The position numbers and the translations under genes are program-made. 64,000 nucleotides of DNA from Anaeromyxobacter oryzae (GTDB lineage Bacteria > Myxococcota > Myxococcia > Myxococcales > Anaeromyxobacteraceae): NCBI RefSeq assembly GCF_023169945.1, contig NZ_AP025591.1, forward strand, positions 186,001 to 250,000, written 5' to 3'. The notes beneath the pieces were generated by a model. That model ran no database searches. It saw nothing but the letters and a program-made list of their open reading frames with translations, and was not told the DNA's origin. Positions 44,469 to 54,336 of the stretch are shown here, in pieces (the first letter of the stretch is position 1; every line of letters begins with the position of its first letter).

Positions 44469-45986
44469 CTAGGCGGCGCCCGTCGCGTGGTGCATCACCT
44501 TCTCCTCGGTCGCCTCGTCGTGGACGAGGCTGCCGGTGAGCTTCCCCTCGTGCATCACCAGGATCCGATCGCTCATCCCGATCACCTCGGGGAGCTCGGA
44601 AGAGATCATGACGACGCAGACCCCCTTGTCCACGAGGTCGTTCATGATGTTGTAGATCTCGACCTTGGCGCCCACGTCGATGCCGCGGGTGGGCTCGTCG
44701 AGGAACAGCACGCGCGGCTCCGTCAGGAGCCACTTCGCGATCACGACCTTCTGCTGGTTCCCGCCGGAGAGGTTCCGGACCTGCTGCTCCAGGGAGGGCG
44801 TCTTCGTCCGCAGCTCCCGGACGTACCGGTCGGCGACCTTGATCTCCTGGTTCTTGTCGATCACCGCGAGGCGCGCGATCCGCTTCAGGCTCGCGAGCGT
44901 CGAGTTCTCCTTCACGTCCATCCCGAGGACGAGGCCGTAGCGCTTGCGGTCCTCGGAGACGAGGCCCATCCCGCGGGCGATGGCGTCCTGCGCGTCGCGG
45001 ATGTGGACCGGCTTTCCGCCGAGCCGCAGCTCCCCGCCCTTCTTCTTCCCCCAGGCGCCGAAGAGGCTCGTCACGAGCTCCGTCCGGCCCGCGCCCATGA
45101 GGCCCGCGATGCCCAGGATCTCGCCCCGCCGGACCTCGAACGACACGTCCTTGCAGGCGAGCTCGCCCGTGACCGGGTGCGCGACCGTCCAGTTCCGCAC
45201 CTCGAGCACGGTCTCCCCGGGGGTGCGCGGGCGCCGCGGGAAGAGGTTCGACAGGTCGCGGCCGACCATGTTCCGGATCATCCGCTCCTCGGACATGTTC
45301 GCCTTGTCGTCGGTGACGATCGTCTTCCCGTCCCGGAGCACGGTGATCCGGTCCGCGATGCGCATCACCTCCCGGAGCCGGTGGGAGATGTAGATGCAGG
45401 TGACGCCCTCGCGGCGGAGGCCCTCGAGGATCCCGAGGAGCTTGTCGGTGTCCTGCTCCGTGAGCGCCGCCGTGGGCTCGTCGAGGATGAGGATGCGCGC
45501 CTTCTTCGAGAGCGCCTTCGCGATCTCCACGAGCTGCTGCGCGCCGACCCCGAGGTCGATGACGCGCGTCGCCGGATTCAGCCGGACGCCGATCCGCGCG
45601 AGGAGCTTGTCCGTCTCCTGGTAGGTGCGGTTCCAGTCGACGACGCCCTTGCCCCGCTCGAGCTCGGAGCCCAGGAAGACGTTCTCGGCGATCGTCATGT
45701 ATTTGATGAGCGCCAGCTCCTGGTAGATGATCGCGATCCCGACGTGCTCGCTGTCGCGGATGCTGCCGAACTGCTGCACCTTCCCATCGACCACGATCTC
45801 GCCGGAGTAGGTGCCGTGCGGGTACACGCCGCTCAGCACCTTCATGAGCGTCGACTTCCCGGCGCCGTTCTCGCCGACGAGAGCGTGGATCTCCCCGCGC
45901 CGTACCTCGAAGGTCACGCCGTCGAGCGCGCGGACACCCGGGAACTCCTTCGTGATGTTCCGCATCTCGAGGATGTTCTCGGCCAT
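44469..45986 (-). CDS. xylG: Sugar ABC transporter ATPase XylG
   Basis: 505 aa with two ABC domains. First domain: GENGAGKST, signature near LGVGAQQLVEIAKAL, ILILDEPTAALTEQD. Second domain: degenerate Walker A GLMGAGRTE, LSGGNQQKVVIAKWL, VLFLDEPTRGIDVGAK, as usual for RbsA/XylG/MglA. Energises uptake with XylH. Lies between the permease and binding-protein genes. Confidence 0.93.
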   Translation of the reverse strand: MAENILEMRNITKEFPGVRALDGVTFEVRRGEIHALVGENGAGKSTLMKVLSGVYPHGTYSGEIVVDGKVQQFGSIRDSEHVGIAIIYQELALIKYMTIAENVFLGSELERGKGVVDWNRTYQETDKLLARIGVRLNPATRVIDLGVGAQQLVEIAKALSKKARILILDEPTAALTEQDTDKLLGILEGLRREGVTCIYISHRLREVMRIADRITVLRDGKTIVTDDKANMSEERMIRNMVGRDLSNLFPRRPRTPGETVLEVRNWTVAHPVTGELACKDVSFEVRRGEILGIAGLMGAGRTELVTSLFGAWGKKKGGELRLGGKPVHIRDAQDAIARGMGLVSEDRKRYGLVLGMDVKENSTLASLKRIARLAVIDKNQEIKVADRYVRELRTKTPSLEQQVRNLSGGNQQKVVIAKWLLTEPRVLFLDEPTRGIDVGAKVEIYNIMNDLVDKGVCVVMISSELPEVIGMSDRILVMHEGKLTGSLVHDEATEEKVMHHATGAA

Positions 45987-46052
45987 GGGCGCCCCCGCGG
46001 CGGGCGCGGCGCTCCCTGGGGAAGCGGCCCCGCGCCCGCCCTCACAGCTGCG

Positions 46053-47066
46053 TCAGGACTTCTTGAAGACCTGCTGCTTCTTCAGATAGCCGCTGTCGAT
46101 GAGGACCTTCTCGAGGTTCTCCTTCGTCACGATCTGCGGCGTGAGGAGGACCGAGGGGATGTCCTTCTTGTTGTTGTTCACGACCTTCCCCTGCGTGTCG
46201 ATGGGCTTCCCGTTCGCGAGGTCCACCGCCATCGCGATGGCCTTCTTCCCGAGCTCGCGCGTGTCCTTGAAGATCGTCATCGCCTGCGTGCCCTGCATGA
46301 TCCGGATCGCCCCGGCGAGCTCCGCGTCCTGCCCGGTCACCGGGACCTTCCCTGCGAGGCCCTGCGCCGCCAAGGCCTGGATGACGCCGCCCGCGGTGCC
46401 GTCGTTCGGCGCGAGCACCGCGTCCACCTTGTTGCCCGAGGACGTGAGCGCCTGCTCCATGATCTTCTGCGCCTCAGCCGGCTGCCAGTCCTTCACCCAC
46501 TGGTCCATCACGATCTTGATGTCGCCCTTCTTCGCGAGCGGCTCGATGAACTTCATCGCGCCGGCGCGGAAGAGCTTCGCGTTGTTGTCGGTGGGGGAGC
46601 CCGCGAGGACGACGTAGTTGCCCTTCGGCACCTTGCCGGTGATGAACTGCCCCTGCAGCTCGCCCACCTTCACGTTGTCGAACGACAGGTAGTAGTAGTC
46701 GAGCGGCGAGTCGGTCACGAGGCGGTCGTAGCTGATGACCTTCACGCCGGCCTTCGACGCCTTGTCCACGATGACCGACGCGCTCGACGCGTCGTGCGGC
46801 GCGAGGATGAGGACCTTGATCCCCTGCGAGAGCAGGTTCTCGCACTGCGCCACCTGCTTCGACGCGTCGTTGTCGGTGACCTGGACGCGGAGGTCGATGC
46901 CGGCCTTCTTCGCCTCCTCCTCCATCACCTTCCGGTCGCGGACCCACCGCTCCTCTCGCTGGGTCGGGAGCGAGAGCCCGATCTTCACGCCGCTCGCCGC
47001 GTACGCGCGCGGCACCGCGAGCAGGACCGCACTCGCGAAGAGAACGCCTGTGATCGCCCTTCTCAT
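46053..47066 (-). CDS. xylF: Periplasmic xylose-type binding protein XylF
   Basis: 337 aa. Signal peptide ending PRAYA|ASGVKIG. Residues KVISYDRLVTDSPLDYYYLSFDN, GSPTDNNAKLFRAGAMKFIEP and NDGTAGGVIQALAAQGLAGK run collinear with E. coli XylF. GGAGG lies seven bases before ATG 47066. First gene of the xylFGH transcript. It contains several methionines, in contrast to the sulfate-binding protein. Confidence 0.93.
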   Translation of the reverse strand: MRRAITGVLFASAVLLAVPRAYAASGVKIGLSLPTQREERWVRDRKVMEEEAKKAGIDLRVQVTDNDASKQVAQCENLLSQGIKVLILAPHDASSASVIVDKASKAGVKVISYDRLVTDSPLDYYYLSFDNVKVGELQGQFITGKVPKGNYVVLAGSPTDNNAKLFRAGAMKFIEPLAKKGDIKIVMDQWVKDWQPAEAQKIMEQALTSSGNKVDAVLAPNDGTAGGVIQALAAQGLAGKVPVTGQDAELAGAIRIMQGTQAMTIFKDTRELGKKAIAMAVDLANGKPIDTQGKVVNNNKKDIPSVLLTPQIVTKENLEKVLIDSGYLKKQQVFKKS

Positions 47067-47182
47067 GGATGGACCTCCGGTTGTCGGGCCACGGGCCGGG
47101 TCTTCGCGACCGCCGACGAGACGCACGAGCGCGCGTCGTCGGGCCCCCGCAGCGCCCCCGTCTATAGGCACGCTCGCTTTCC

Positions 47183-47226
47183 GTCGCGTGAACGACGCGA
47201 CCGCACGCTCCATCTTGGGCGTGCGG
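47183..47226. repeat. Two adjacent inverted repeats upstream of xylF
   Basis: GTCGCGT-GAACG-ACGCGAC (47183-47201) and CCGCACGC-N10-GCGTGCGG (47201-47226) lie in the 310-base gap between xylF and the divergent lipoprotein gene. A -10-like TATAGA occurs beside them on the minus strand. They may be operators for xylF, or hairpins. Nothing else is seen in this gap. Confidence 0.45.
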
Positions 47227-47376
47227 TGCCCACGCCGGCGGGACGCTCCTGGCGCCGGAGCGCCCCGGGCGGTTCGCCGCACCGCGGCGGCATGGCGAGC
47301 GACCGGACACCTCTCCGGAGGGCGAACGGGGCGCGATGCGCTAGAGTCCGGCGTTCGTGCCGCAGAGGAGGCCTCC

Positions 47377-47904
47377 ATGCCCCGCCCCGCACCGTCCGCC
47401 GCCGCCCTCGCCTCCGTCGCGCTCGCCGCCGCCGTCCTCGCCTGCGTGGGTCCGGGCTCCGAGCGTGCGCGCCAGGAAAAGCTCGCGCGCGAGCTGGACG
47501 GGATCCGCTACGAGCAGCCGCTCGACACCGTCTGGACGACCGTCATCCGGCTGCTCGCCGACCGCGGATATCCGCTCGCCGGCAAGGATGCGGAGCTGGT
47601 CGGACAGTCGGTGAACCTCTACGACCGGCTGACGTCGAAGGCTCGGGAGACCGAGACGGCGAAGGACGGGACGCGGACGCTCGAGACCGGCTGGCTCGCC
47701 GGAATCCGCTACCGCGCCGAGGCGCGACCCGACGGTCGGGTGGCCTTCACGAAGATCCACGAGGATCTCACCGAGCATCGCCGGGACGCGGCAAGCGAGC
47801 CGGGTGTGGAGATGGGGCTCGCGCTCGCGCAGCGCCTCGCGCCTGACAAGGCGGCGCGGATCGAGGCGGCGGCGGGGTCGGGAGATTCCGGCGGCCGGCG
47901 GTAA
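47377..47904 (+). CDS. Lipoprotein of unknown function
   Basis: 175 aa. Lipobox VLAC after an Ala-rich signal peptide; GAGGAGG six bases before ATG 47377. The mature part, RYEQPLDTVWTTVIRLLADRGYPLAGKDAEL, looks like the outer-membrane-lipoprotein fold seen in BamC-type or DUF-type assembly lipoproteins, but I cannot assign it. Divergent from xylF. Confidence 0.72.
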   Translation: MPRPAPSAAALASVALAAAVLACVGPGSERARQEKLARELDGIRYEQPLDTVWTTVIRLLADRGYPLAGKDAELVGQSVNLYDRLTSKARETETAKDGTRTLETGWLAGIRYRAEARPDGRVAFTKIHEDLTEHRRDAASEPGVEMGLALAQRLAPDKAARIEAAAGSGDSGGRR

Positions 47905-48078
47905 ATCGTCGCGCGCCGGCGCGGGCCGTCCCGTGATCGCGACGCCCCGGTAGCGTGCGGCCGCGACACCCGGCCACCTCCCGACTCCTCGATCGTGGCG
48001 TTCGCCGCAGCCGCGGCGTGAACTTCGCGGCGCGCGGACGCACCTGTCGAGGAAGGACGCTCCACCCGCGCGGCGCGC

Positions 48079-48145
48079 CTCCGTCGAACGCGACGGAGTG
48101 ACGTCCCGTGCGCGCGTGATGGCTCGATGAGGGGACCCATCGAGC
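48079..48145. other. Two hairpins in the region upstream of flp
   Basis: CTCCGTCG-AACG-CGACGGAG (48079-48098) and GCTCGATG-N8-CATCGAGC (48122-48145). They lie in the 347-base gap before flp. The first may terminate the lipoprotein transcript; the second may belong to the pilin leader or promoter. A weak promoter-like pair TTACAG/GATAGT (17-base spacer) follows around 48173-48201. Confidence 0.45.
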
Positions 48146-48251
48146 GGGCTAGTCGCGCAACCGGGTGGACCCTTACAGTGCCGCACATCGACACCGATAG
48201 TCTCGTTCACCAACGGTGATCGAATCCGGCGAGGGCCGGAGGGGGCAACAA

Positions 48252-48431
48252 ATGACGAAGCTGATGCGGCTGTGGAAGGACGAGGAAGGCGCGACGGCGG
48301 TGGAGTACGGGATCATGGTGGCGCTGATCGCGGCGGTGATCGTGGGGATCGTCTACACGCTCGGGCAGCAGCTCAACACCGCGTTCACCAACGTCTCTGG
48401 TCAGCTGACGACCGGCGGCGTCGCGCCGTAG
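48252..48431 (+). CDS. flp: Flp-type type IVb pilin
   Basis: 59 aa. Prepilin with short basic leader and processing site after G13 (EEG|ATAVEYG) with the Glu at +5, then a hydrophobic stem (IMVALIAAVIVGIVYTLG). GGAGGGGG precedes the ATG. Major subunit of the tad pilus; it stands first with a leader of its own, which would let it be made in excess. Confidence 0.93.
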   Translation: MTKLMRLWKDEEGATAVEYGIMVALIAAVIVGIVYTLGQQLNTAFTNVSGQLTTGGVAP

Positions 48432-48508
48432 CAACGGTACCGTGGCCCGGGCCGCCAGGTCCGGGCCTCCGCACTGCAGTCTCCGGAACCTGGAGAGCCG
48501 AGGGGGAC

Positions 48509-49015
48509 TTGGCTTACCCGACCGTCATCGCCGCGCTCTGCGGAGCGCTGCTCATCGCCGCTGCGCTGTCGGACGCGCTGTACAGGCGGATCCCGAACGC
48601 GCTCGGCCTCGCGGTGCTCGCTGCGGGCCTCGCGTCGCAGGGGGTCGCGCACGGCGGCGCGGGGGTCGGCGCCGGCCTGGCGGCGGCGGTGATCACGGGG
48701 GCGTTGCTCTGGGTGCCCTGGCAGCTCCGGATGATGGGTGGAGGCGATCTCAAGCTGGCAGCCGCGGCCGCCGCGTGGGTCGGCACCGAGGGGCTGCCGA
48801 GGTTCCTGCTGGCGACGGCGCTCGTGGGCGGAGTCCTGTCGATCTCCGTCGCGCTCAAGGGGGCGCGGGGGACGAGCCTCGCACCGTCGACGTCACCCCT
48901 CGCGGCCGCCCTCGCGTCGAGGTTCGCGACCGCTCGGCGCGGCCTGACCGTGCCGTACGGCGTCGCGATCGCCGCGGGCGCAGCGTACGCGGTCCTCTCG
49001 GGAGGAGCGTCATGA
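48509..49015 (+). CDS. cpaA: Prepilin peptidase CpaA (A24 family)
   Basis: 168 aa membrane aspartyl protease that cuts Flp prepilin. Catalytic aspartates in ALSDALYRRIPN and MGGGDLKL, with helices between. A TTG start at 48509 follows GAGGGGG. Overlaps tadE by ATGA. Confidence 0.87.
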   Translation: MAYPTVIAALCGALLIAAALSDALYRRIPNALGLAVLAAGLASQGVAHGGAGVGAGLAAAVITGALLWVPWQLRMMGGGDLKLAAAAAAWVGTEGLPRFLLATALVGGVLSISVALKGARGTSLAPSTSPLAAALASRFATARRGLTVPYGVAIAAGAAYAVLSGGAS

Positions 49016-49410
49016 GCCGGAGGAGCTGGAGCGAGCAGGGGGCAGCCGCCGTCGAGTTCGCGCTCGTCTTTCCCGTCCTCGTCGCGCTCCTGTGCGGGAC
49101 GATCGACTGGGGCTACTACTTCTTCACCCGGGCGGTCGTGGTGAACGCGTCCCGCGAGGGCGCGCGCGTCGGGACCCTCCAGTTCCCCGACGGCGTGGAC
49201 GCGGCGACGCAGGCCGAGACCGCCGCGCGGACGTACCTCGAGAACTCGCTCGCCACGCCGCGCGCCGCGACGGCCGAGATCGACACGACCTGTCCGAGGG
49301 CCGAGTCGTCGTGCGTCCGGATCACCTACCACGTGGGCGGATCCGTCACGGGGCTGATGAGGTTGCTGATGCCGGACGACATCGTCGCCTACGCGGAGAT
49401 GCGGAAGTGA
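49012..49410 (+). CDS. tadE: TadE-like pseudopilin
   Basis: 132 aa. Leader SEQG|AAAVEFALVFPVLVALLCG is the TadE prepilin-like segment; the rest is periplasmic with two cysteines (CPRAESSC). GGAGGAG before the ATG. A minor pilin of the tad machine. Confidence 0.87.
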   Translation: MSRRSWSEQGAAAVEFALVFPVLVALLCGTIDWGYYFFTRAVVVNASREGARVGTLQFPDGVDAATQAETAARTYLENSLATPRAATAEIDTTCPRAESSCVRITYHVGGSVTGLMRLLMPDDIVAYAEMRK

Positions 49411-49442
49411 GTCACGCCCGCTGACGCGGAGCTGGGGAAGCC

Positions 49443-50384
49443 ATGGCCATTCGATCCGAAGACACGCAACCGCAGCCTCCGCCAGGCAAGCACAAGAAGT
49501 CGGTGCCGGTCCGAGGCATCGTCCTCCTGACGCTCGCGGTCGTCGCGGCGATCGCGGCCGCCGCGCTGCTCACGCGCTACATGGACGCCCGCGTCGCTGC
49601 CGCCCGGGTGCCCACCACCCGGATCGTCGTCGCGGCCGTCGACATTCCCATCGCGACGCCCATCAAGGCCGAGTGGCTGCAGCAGGTGGATTGGCCCGCC
49701 ACCGCCCGCCCGGAAGGCGCCGTGGCCGATCCGGCGGCGCTCGTCAACCAGGTCTGCGTCGTCACCGTGTATCGCGGGGAGCCCGTGCTCTCCGCGAAGC
49801 TCGCGAGCGGAGCCGGCGCGCGGAGCGGGCTCGCGACGCTGGTGCCCGAGGGGATGCGCGCGGTCGCGGTCCGCGTCGACGAGGTCGTCGGCGTCGCTGG
49901 GTTCATCCACCCCGGCGATCACGTGGACGTCATCGTGACGATGCAGCCGCGGCAGGAGGCGCCGTTCGTGTCGAAGATCGTCCTCCAGAACATCAAGGTG
50001 CTCGCGGTCGGCAAGGACATCGAGCACCGCGGCAAGGATGCGAGGGAAGCGGTCCCGGTCACGGTCGCGACGCTCACGGTGACGAGCGAAGAGGCGGAGC
50101 GCCTCGCGCTCTCGGCCTCGAAGGGTCACATCCTCCTCGCGCTTCGCGGACTGACCGACGAGCTGTACGCGGACACGCGGGGCATCACGCCACCCGTGTT
50201 GCTCGCCACCGCCGCGCCGGAGCCGCCCCCCGTCGTCGCCGCCGCGCACCGGCCCGCGGGCCGCCCGGCGCCGCGCGCGGTGGTGCCGGCGGCGGCTGCC
50301 GCGCCGAACAAGCAGGTGATCGAGATCCTGCGGGGTGATCTCTACGAGAAGCGCGCCTTCGAGGCGCAGGAGACCCATCCATGA
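49443..50384 (+). CDS. cpaB: Tad pilus assembly protein CpaB/RcpC
   Basis: 313 aa. One N-terminal helix (GIVLLTLAVVAAIAAAALLTRY) and a periplasmic SAF-like domain (ATPIKAEWLQQVDWPATARPEG; VPEGMRAVAVRVDEVVGVAGFI) and a Pro/Ala-rich C-terminus. Works with the secretin. Overlaps cpaC by ATGA. Confidence 0.9.
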   Translation: MAIRSEDTQPQPPPGKHKKSVPVRGIVLLTLAVVAAIAAAALLTRYMDARVAAARVPTTRIVVAAVDIPIATPIKAEWLQQVDWPATARPEGAVADPAALVNQVCVVTVYRGEPVLSAKLASGAGARSGLATLVPEGMRAVAVRVDEVVGVAGFIHPGDHVDVIVTMQPRQEAPFVSKIVLQNIKVLAVGKDIEHRGKDAREAVPVTVATLTVTSEEAERLALSASKGHILLALRGLTDELYADTRGITPPVLLATAAPEPPPVVAAAHRPAGRPAPRAVVPAAAAAPNKQVIEILRGDLYEKRAFEAQETHP

Positions 50385-51841
50385 GACGTTGGGCTGCAGC
50401 GCTGCTCCTCCTCGTCGCCACCTCCGCGATCGCGGCCACGCCCGCCGCCGTCCCGACCCTCCGCATCGATCGCTCCGTCGGCGCGGCCGCCGAGCTCGCG
50501 CTCGAGTCCGGGCAGAACCGGCTGCTCGTGCTCTCGGAGGAGATCGGCCGCGTCGCGGTCGCCGATCCCTCCGTGGCCGACCTGAAGGTCGTGACGCCGA
50601 CCCAGCTCCTCCTGACCGCGAGGAGCGCCGGGACGACCGACCTCACCCTGTGGAACCGGAACAACGACCCGCTCGTCATCTCGCTGCAGGTGACGAAGAG
50701 CCTCGAGGCGCTCCGGCGCCAGGTGAAGGAGCTGTTCCCCGGCGAGAGCATCGCCGTCACCGGCGCGGGCGAGCTCGTGATCCTCTCCGGCGAGGTGTCC
50801 GACGTCCGGGTCCCGGAGCGGGTGGTCGAGGTCGCGCGCCTCCACGCGAGGCAGGTCGCGAACCTCATCAAGGTCGCCGGGAACCAGCAGGTGCAGCTCG
50901 AGGTGCGGTTCGCCGAGGTCTCGCGCTCCGGGGTGCGGCAGATCGGCGTGAACCTCTTCCACAAGTCCACCAACGGCGAGGTCATCGCCGGCATGACGGG
51001 ACGCGGCATCAACCCCGGCGACTTCCTCAATACTTCCCAGAACCCGTCGATCCCGGGCACCGGGCCGCGCGGGCTCGCCGCCCCGGGGATGCCTCCGGAC
51101 GTGAACGTCCCGCAGTTCAATACCGGCTTCTCGCTCTTCGTCTCCTCGTTCCCGGAGTTCCCGTTCTCCGCCATGCTGAGCCTGCTCGAGTCCAACGGGC
51201 TCGCGAAGGTGCTCGCCGAGCCCACCCTCGTGACGCTCTCGGGGCAGCAGGCCAAGTTCCTCGCGGGCGGCGAGCTGCCCATCCCCCTCGGGGGCTCGTT
51301 CGGGCAGATCTCGGTCGAGTGGAAGAAGTTCGGCATCCTCCTCGAGTTCACGCCGACGGTGATCGCCGGCGACACGATCCACCTCGACATGGCCGCGGAG
51401 GTCAGCGAGATCGATCAGTCGCTCGGCGTGACGATCGGCGGGACGACGGTCCCCGGCCTCTCCACTCGCCACAGCGAGACGACGATCCGGCTCGGCGACG
51501 GCCAGAGCTTCGCGATCGCCGGCCTGCTCTCCGACAAGGTGCGCTCGAACGTCGAGCAGGTCCCCGGGCTCGGGAGCCTCCCGATCATCGGCGCCCTGTT
51601 CCGCTCCTCGCAGTACCGGCGCGACGAGACCGAGCTCCTCGTCGTCGTGACCGCGCGCCTCGCGAAGCCGGTCGCGCCGCACCAGCTTCCTCCGCTCCCG
51701 AGCGAGCGCGAGCTCAACAACCCGAACGATCTCGAGTTCTTCCTGCTGGGCTCTGACGGCGGCGGCACGCCGGGGACGCCCCGGGTGACGCCCGCCACGA
51801 TCGAGGGCGGGCCCTCCGGCGCCCGCGGCTTCTCGCGCTGA
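50381..51841 (+). CDS. cpaC: Tad secretin CpaC/RcpA
   Basis: 486 aa outer-membrane channel. Signal peptide, an N-terminal pilus-domain (RVAVADPSVADLKVVTPTQLLLTA), a BON-like segment (SGEVSDVRVPERVVEVARLHA), and a secretin core with GGELPIPLGGSFGQISVEWKKFG and VPGLGSLPIIGALFRS. Ends with a Ser/Gly/Pro tail. Opens the outer membrane for the pilus. Confidence 0.93.
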   Translation: MRRWAAALLLLVATSAIAATPAAVPTLRIDRSVGAAAELALESGQNRLLVLSEEIGRVAVADPSVADLKVVTPTQLLLTARSAGTTDLTLWNRNNDPLVISLQVTKSLEALRRQVKELFPGESIAVTGAGELVILSGEVSDVRVPERVVEVARLHARQVANLIKVAGNQQVQLEVRFAEVSRSGVRQIGVNLFHKSTNGEVIAGMTGRGINPGDFLNTSQNPSIPGTGPRGLAAPGMPPDVNVPQFNTGFSLFVSSFPEFPFSAMLSLLESNGLAKVLAEPTLVTLSGQQAKFLAGGELPIPLGGSFGQISVEWKKFGILLEFTPTVIAGDTIHLDMAAEVSEIDQSLGVTIGGTTVPGLSTRHSETTIRLGDGQSFAIAGLLSDKVRSNVEQVPGLGSLPIIGALFRSSQYRRDETELLVVVTARLAKPVAPHQLPPLPSERELNNPNDLEFFLLGSDGGGTPGTPRVTPATIEGGPSGARGFSR

Positions 51842-51848
51842 GGGTGAC

Positions 51849-53009
51849 ATGCAATCCGCGACCATCCTGATGTCAGGCGTCCGGCCCGCGATCCAGGCGC
51901 GGCTCCGCTCGGAGTTCCAGGACGCAGAGATCGTCCCGCTCGGCGACGGCCGCGGCCATCCGGCCCCGGCCAGGAACGGCGCGACGTCCGCCGCGGTGGT
52001 GAGCCTCGACGGTGATCCGGAGCGCGGGTTCCGGGTGGTCCGGGAGCTCTCCAGCGCGGGCGTGCGCGTCGTCGTGCTCGGGCTGACCAAGGACCCGGAC
52101 CTCATCCTCCACGCGATGCGCGCCGGCGCCCGGGAGTTCGTGCTCGCCGGGGACGACGCGGAGCTGGCGCGGGCGCTGCGGGACCAGGTGAAGCCGAACC
52201 GGTCCGCGGACGCGAGCCGGATCTACGCCGTGTTCCCGGCGAAGGGCGGCGTCGGAGGGACGACGCTCGCGACGAATCTCGCGGGAGCCTTCCAGCGCGG
52301 AGGGAACCGCACCTGCCTCATCGACCTGAACCTGAACATGGGCGACGTGCTCGCGTTCCTCGACCTCCAGGGCGGCTACTCCATCCTGGACGTGATCGCG
52401 AACATGCGGCGGCTCGATCGCCAGCTGCTCGACTCGACGCTGGTGCAGCACGCCTCCGGCGTCCGCGTCATCGCGCAGTCGCACCGGATCGAGGAGTCGG
52501 ACCGGATCGAGCCGGCGCTGCTGAGCAGCATGCTGCGCTTCCTGCGCCAGCACTACCGCGCGATCGTGCTCGACGGCCTGCGCAGCTTCGACGAGGTGTC
52601 CGTCGCCGCGCTCGACGCGGCGGACGAGATCATGCTCGTCGTGACGCAGGAGGTGCCGGCGGTCCGCGACGCGCGCCGCTGCGTGGACCTTCTCCGCCGG
52701 CTCGGGGCCGACGACAAGCTGAAGCTGATCGTGAACCGGTTCCAGAAGGGGCTGCAGATCACGCCGGCGGTGGTCTCCGAGACGGTGGGCCTGCCAATCG
52801 CGGCGACGGTCCCGAACGACTACCCTGCGGTGATCCGAGCCGTGAACCGCGGGCAGCTCCTCTTCGAGGAGGCGCCGCGCTCGGCCACGACGAAGGGAGT
52901 CGAGCAGCTCGCGGCGCTCCTGGGACGTGCCCCCGCCGACGAGGCCGAGACCCGCCCGTCGCTCCTCAAGCGGCTCTTCGCCAGAGGGATGGGCCATGCG
53001 GCTCAGTGA
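51849..53009 (+). CDS. cpaE: Pilus localisation ATPase CpaE/TadZ
   Basis: 386 aa. Residues 1-110 form an atypical receiver-like domain; the rest is a MinD/ParA-type ATPase with a deviant Walker A ([17 protein letters not shown]), DLNLNMGDV and [14 protein letters not shown]. Gly replaces the usual GKT lysine, which is common in TadZ. Positions the tad machine. Overlaps cpaF by 14 bases. Confidence 0.9.
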   Translation: MQSATILMSGVRPAIQARLRSEFQDAEIVPLGDGRGHPAPARNGATSAAVVSLDGDPERGFRVVRELSSAGVRVVVLGLTKDPDLILHAMRAGAREFVLAGDDAELARALRDQVKPNRSADASRIYAVFPAKGGVGGTTLATNLAGAFQRGGNRTCLIDLNLNMGDVLAFLDLQGGYSILDVIANMRRLDRQLLDSTLVQHASGVRVIAQSHRIEESDRIEPALLSSMLRFLRQHYRAIVLDGLRSFDEVSVAALDAADEIMLVVTQEVPAVRDARRCVDLLRRLGADDKLKLIVNRFQKGLQITPAVVSETVGLPIAATVPNDYPAVIRAVNRGQLLFEEAPRSATTKGVEQLAALLGRAPADEAETRPSLLKRLFARGMGHAAQ

Positions 53010-54333
53010 TCGCATCCGGCAAGGCCCGGGCAGCACGCCGGAGCCCTCGGGCCCGGAGGCGGCGCCGGAGTCCTTCCGCGAGGTGAAATCGGAGCTGCAC
53101 CGGCGCCTCATCGATCGCCTCGATCTCAAGGCGATCGAGAAGCTCCCGTCCGAGCGGCTGCGCGCGGATCTCCGCGGGATCGTGAGCGGGATGGTGGGTA
53201 GCTCGGGCGTCCCGCTCAACCAGCTCGAGCGCGAGCGGCTCATCCAGGAGATCCTCGACGAGGTGACCGGGCTCGGGCCCCTCGAGCCGCTGCTCGCCGA
53301 CCCCAGCATCTCGGACATCCTCGTGAACACCGGCGAGACCGTCTACATCGAGCGCGCCGGGAAGCTCGAGCTCACGCGCGTCCGGTTCGACTCGAACGAC
53401 CACCTGATGCAGGTGATCAACCGGATCGTGTCGCGCGTCGGCCGCCGCGTCGACGAGACCTCGCCGATGGTGGACGCGCGCCTGCAGGACGGCTCGCGCG
53501 TGAACGCCATCATCCCTCCCCTCGCCATCGACGGCCCGATCCTCTCGATCCGGCGCTTCGGCCGATCGCCGCTCACGGCGCGCGACCTGCTGGCCCACGG
53601 CTCCATCAACCGGGAGGCGCTCTCGTTCCTGGCCGCGTGCGTCCGGGCCAAGCTGAACGTCCTCATCAGCGGCGGCACCGGCACCGGCAAGACGACCATG
53701 CTGAACGCGCTCTCCGTCTTCATCCCGGAGGACGAGCGCATCGTCACGATCGAGGACTCCGCGGAGCTCCAGCTCCAGCAGCCGCACATCGTCCGCCTCG
53801 AGTCTCGCCCTCCGAACATCGAGGGCAAGGGGGAGATCGTCGCGCGGGATCTCGTCCGGAACGCGCTCCGCATGCGCCCGGACCGGATCGTGGTCGGCGA
53901 GGTCCGCGGCGCCGAGGTGCTCGACATGCTCCAGGCGATGAACACGGGGCACGAGGGCTCGATGACGACGATCCACGCGAACTCGCCGCGCGACGCGCTG
54001 ACCCGCATCGAGGCGATGGTCGGCATGGCCGGCATCACGCTCTCCGAGACCGCGGCGCGCCAGATGATCTCCCGCGCGCTGAACGTGATCGTCCAGCTCA
54101 GCCGCGGGACGGACGGCGTCCGCCGCCTCGCCAGCGTGAGCGAGCTCACCGGCATGGAGGGGCCGGTGGTCGTCATGCAGGAGATCTTCAAGTTCGAGCA
54201 GCGCGGGGTCGACGAGCACGGGAAGGTCCTGGGCCACCTCGGACCGACCGGCGTCCGGCCGAAGGTGCTCTCGCGGATCGAGCGCTTCGGGATCGACCTC
54301 GCCACCGTCCTGGAACCCGTCCTCGGGGCCTGA
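52996..54333 (+). CDS. cpaF: Tad pilus ATPase CpaF/TadA
   Basis: 445 aa hexameric secretion ATPase. Walker [10 protein letters not shown] near residue 226, Asp box [10 protein letters not shown], Walker [11 protein letters not shown] and His box [13 protein letters not shown]. Powers pilus extension and probably retraction. ATG at 52996 lies inside the end of cpaE. Confidence 0.96.
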   Translation: MRLSDRIRQGPGSTPEPSGPEAAPESFREVKSELHRRLIDRLDLKAIEKLPSERLRADLRGIVSGMVGSSGVPLNQLERERLIQEILDEVTGLGPLEPLLADPSISDILVNTGETVYIERAGKLELTRVRFDSNDHLMQVINRIVSRVGRRVDETSPMVDARLQDGSRVNAIIPPLAIDGPILSIRRFGRSPLTARDLLAHGSINREALSFLAACVRAKLNVLISGGTGTGKTTMLNALSVFIPEDERIVTIEDSAELQLQQPHIVRLESRPPNIEGKGEIVARDLVRNALRMRPDRIVVGEVRGAEVLDMLQAMNTGHEGSMTTIHANSPRDALTRIEAMVGMAGITLSETAARQMISRALNVIVQLSRGTDGVRRLASVSELTGMEGPVVVMQEIFKFEQRGVDEHGKVLGHLGPTGVRPKVLSRIERFGIDLATVLEPVLGA

Positions 54334-54336
54334 GCC

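Noticed and set aside
43575-47846. 1423-codon plus-strand frame antisense to xylFGH
   Set aside because: Composition is Arg/His/Asp-rich shadow; xylF, xylG and xylH on the other strand are unmistakable.
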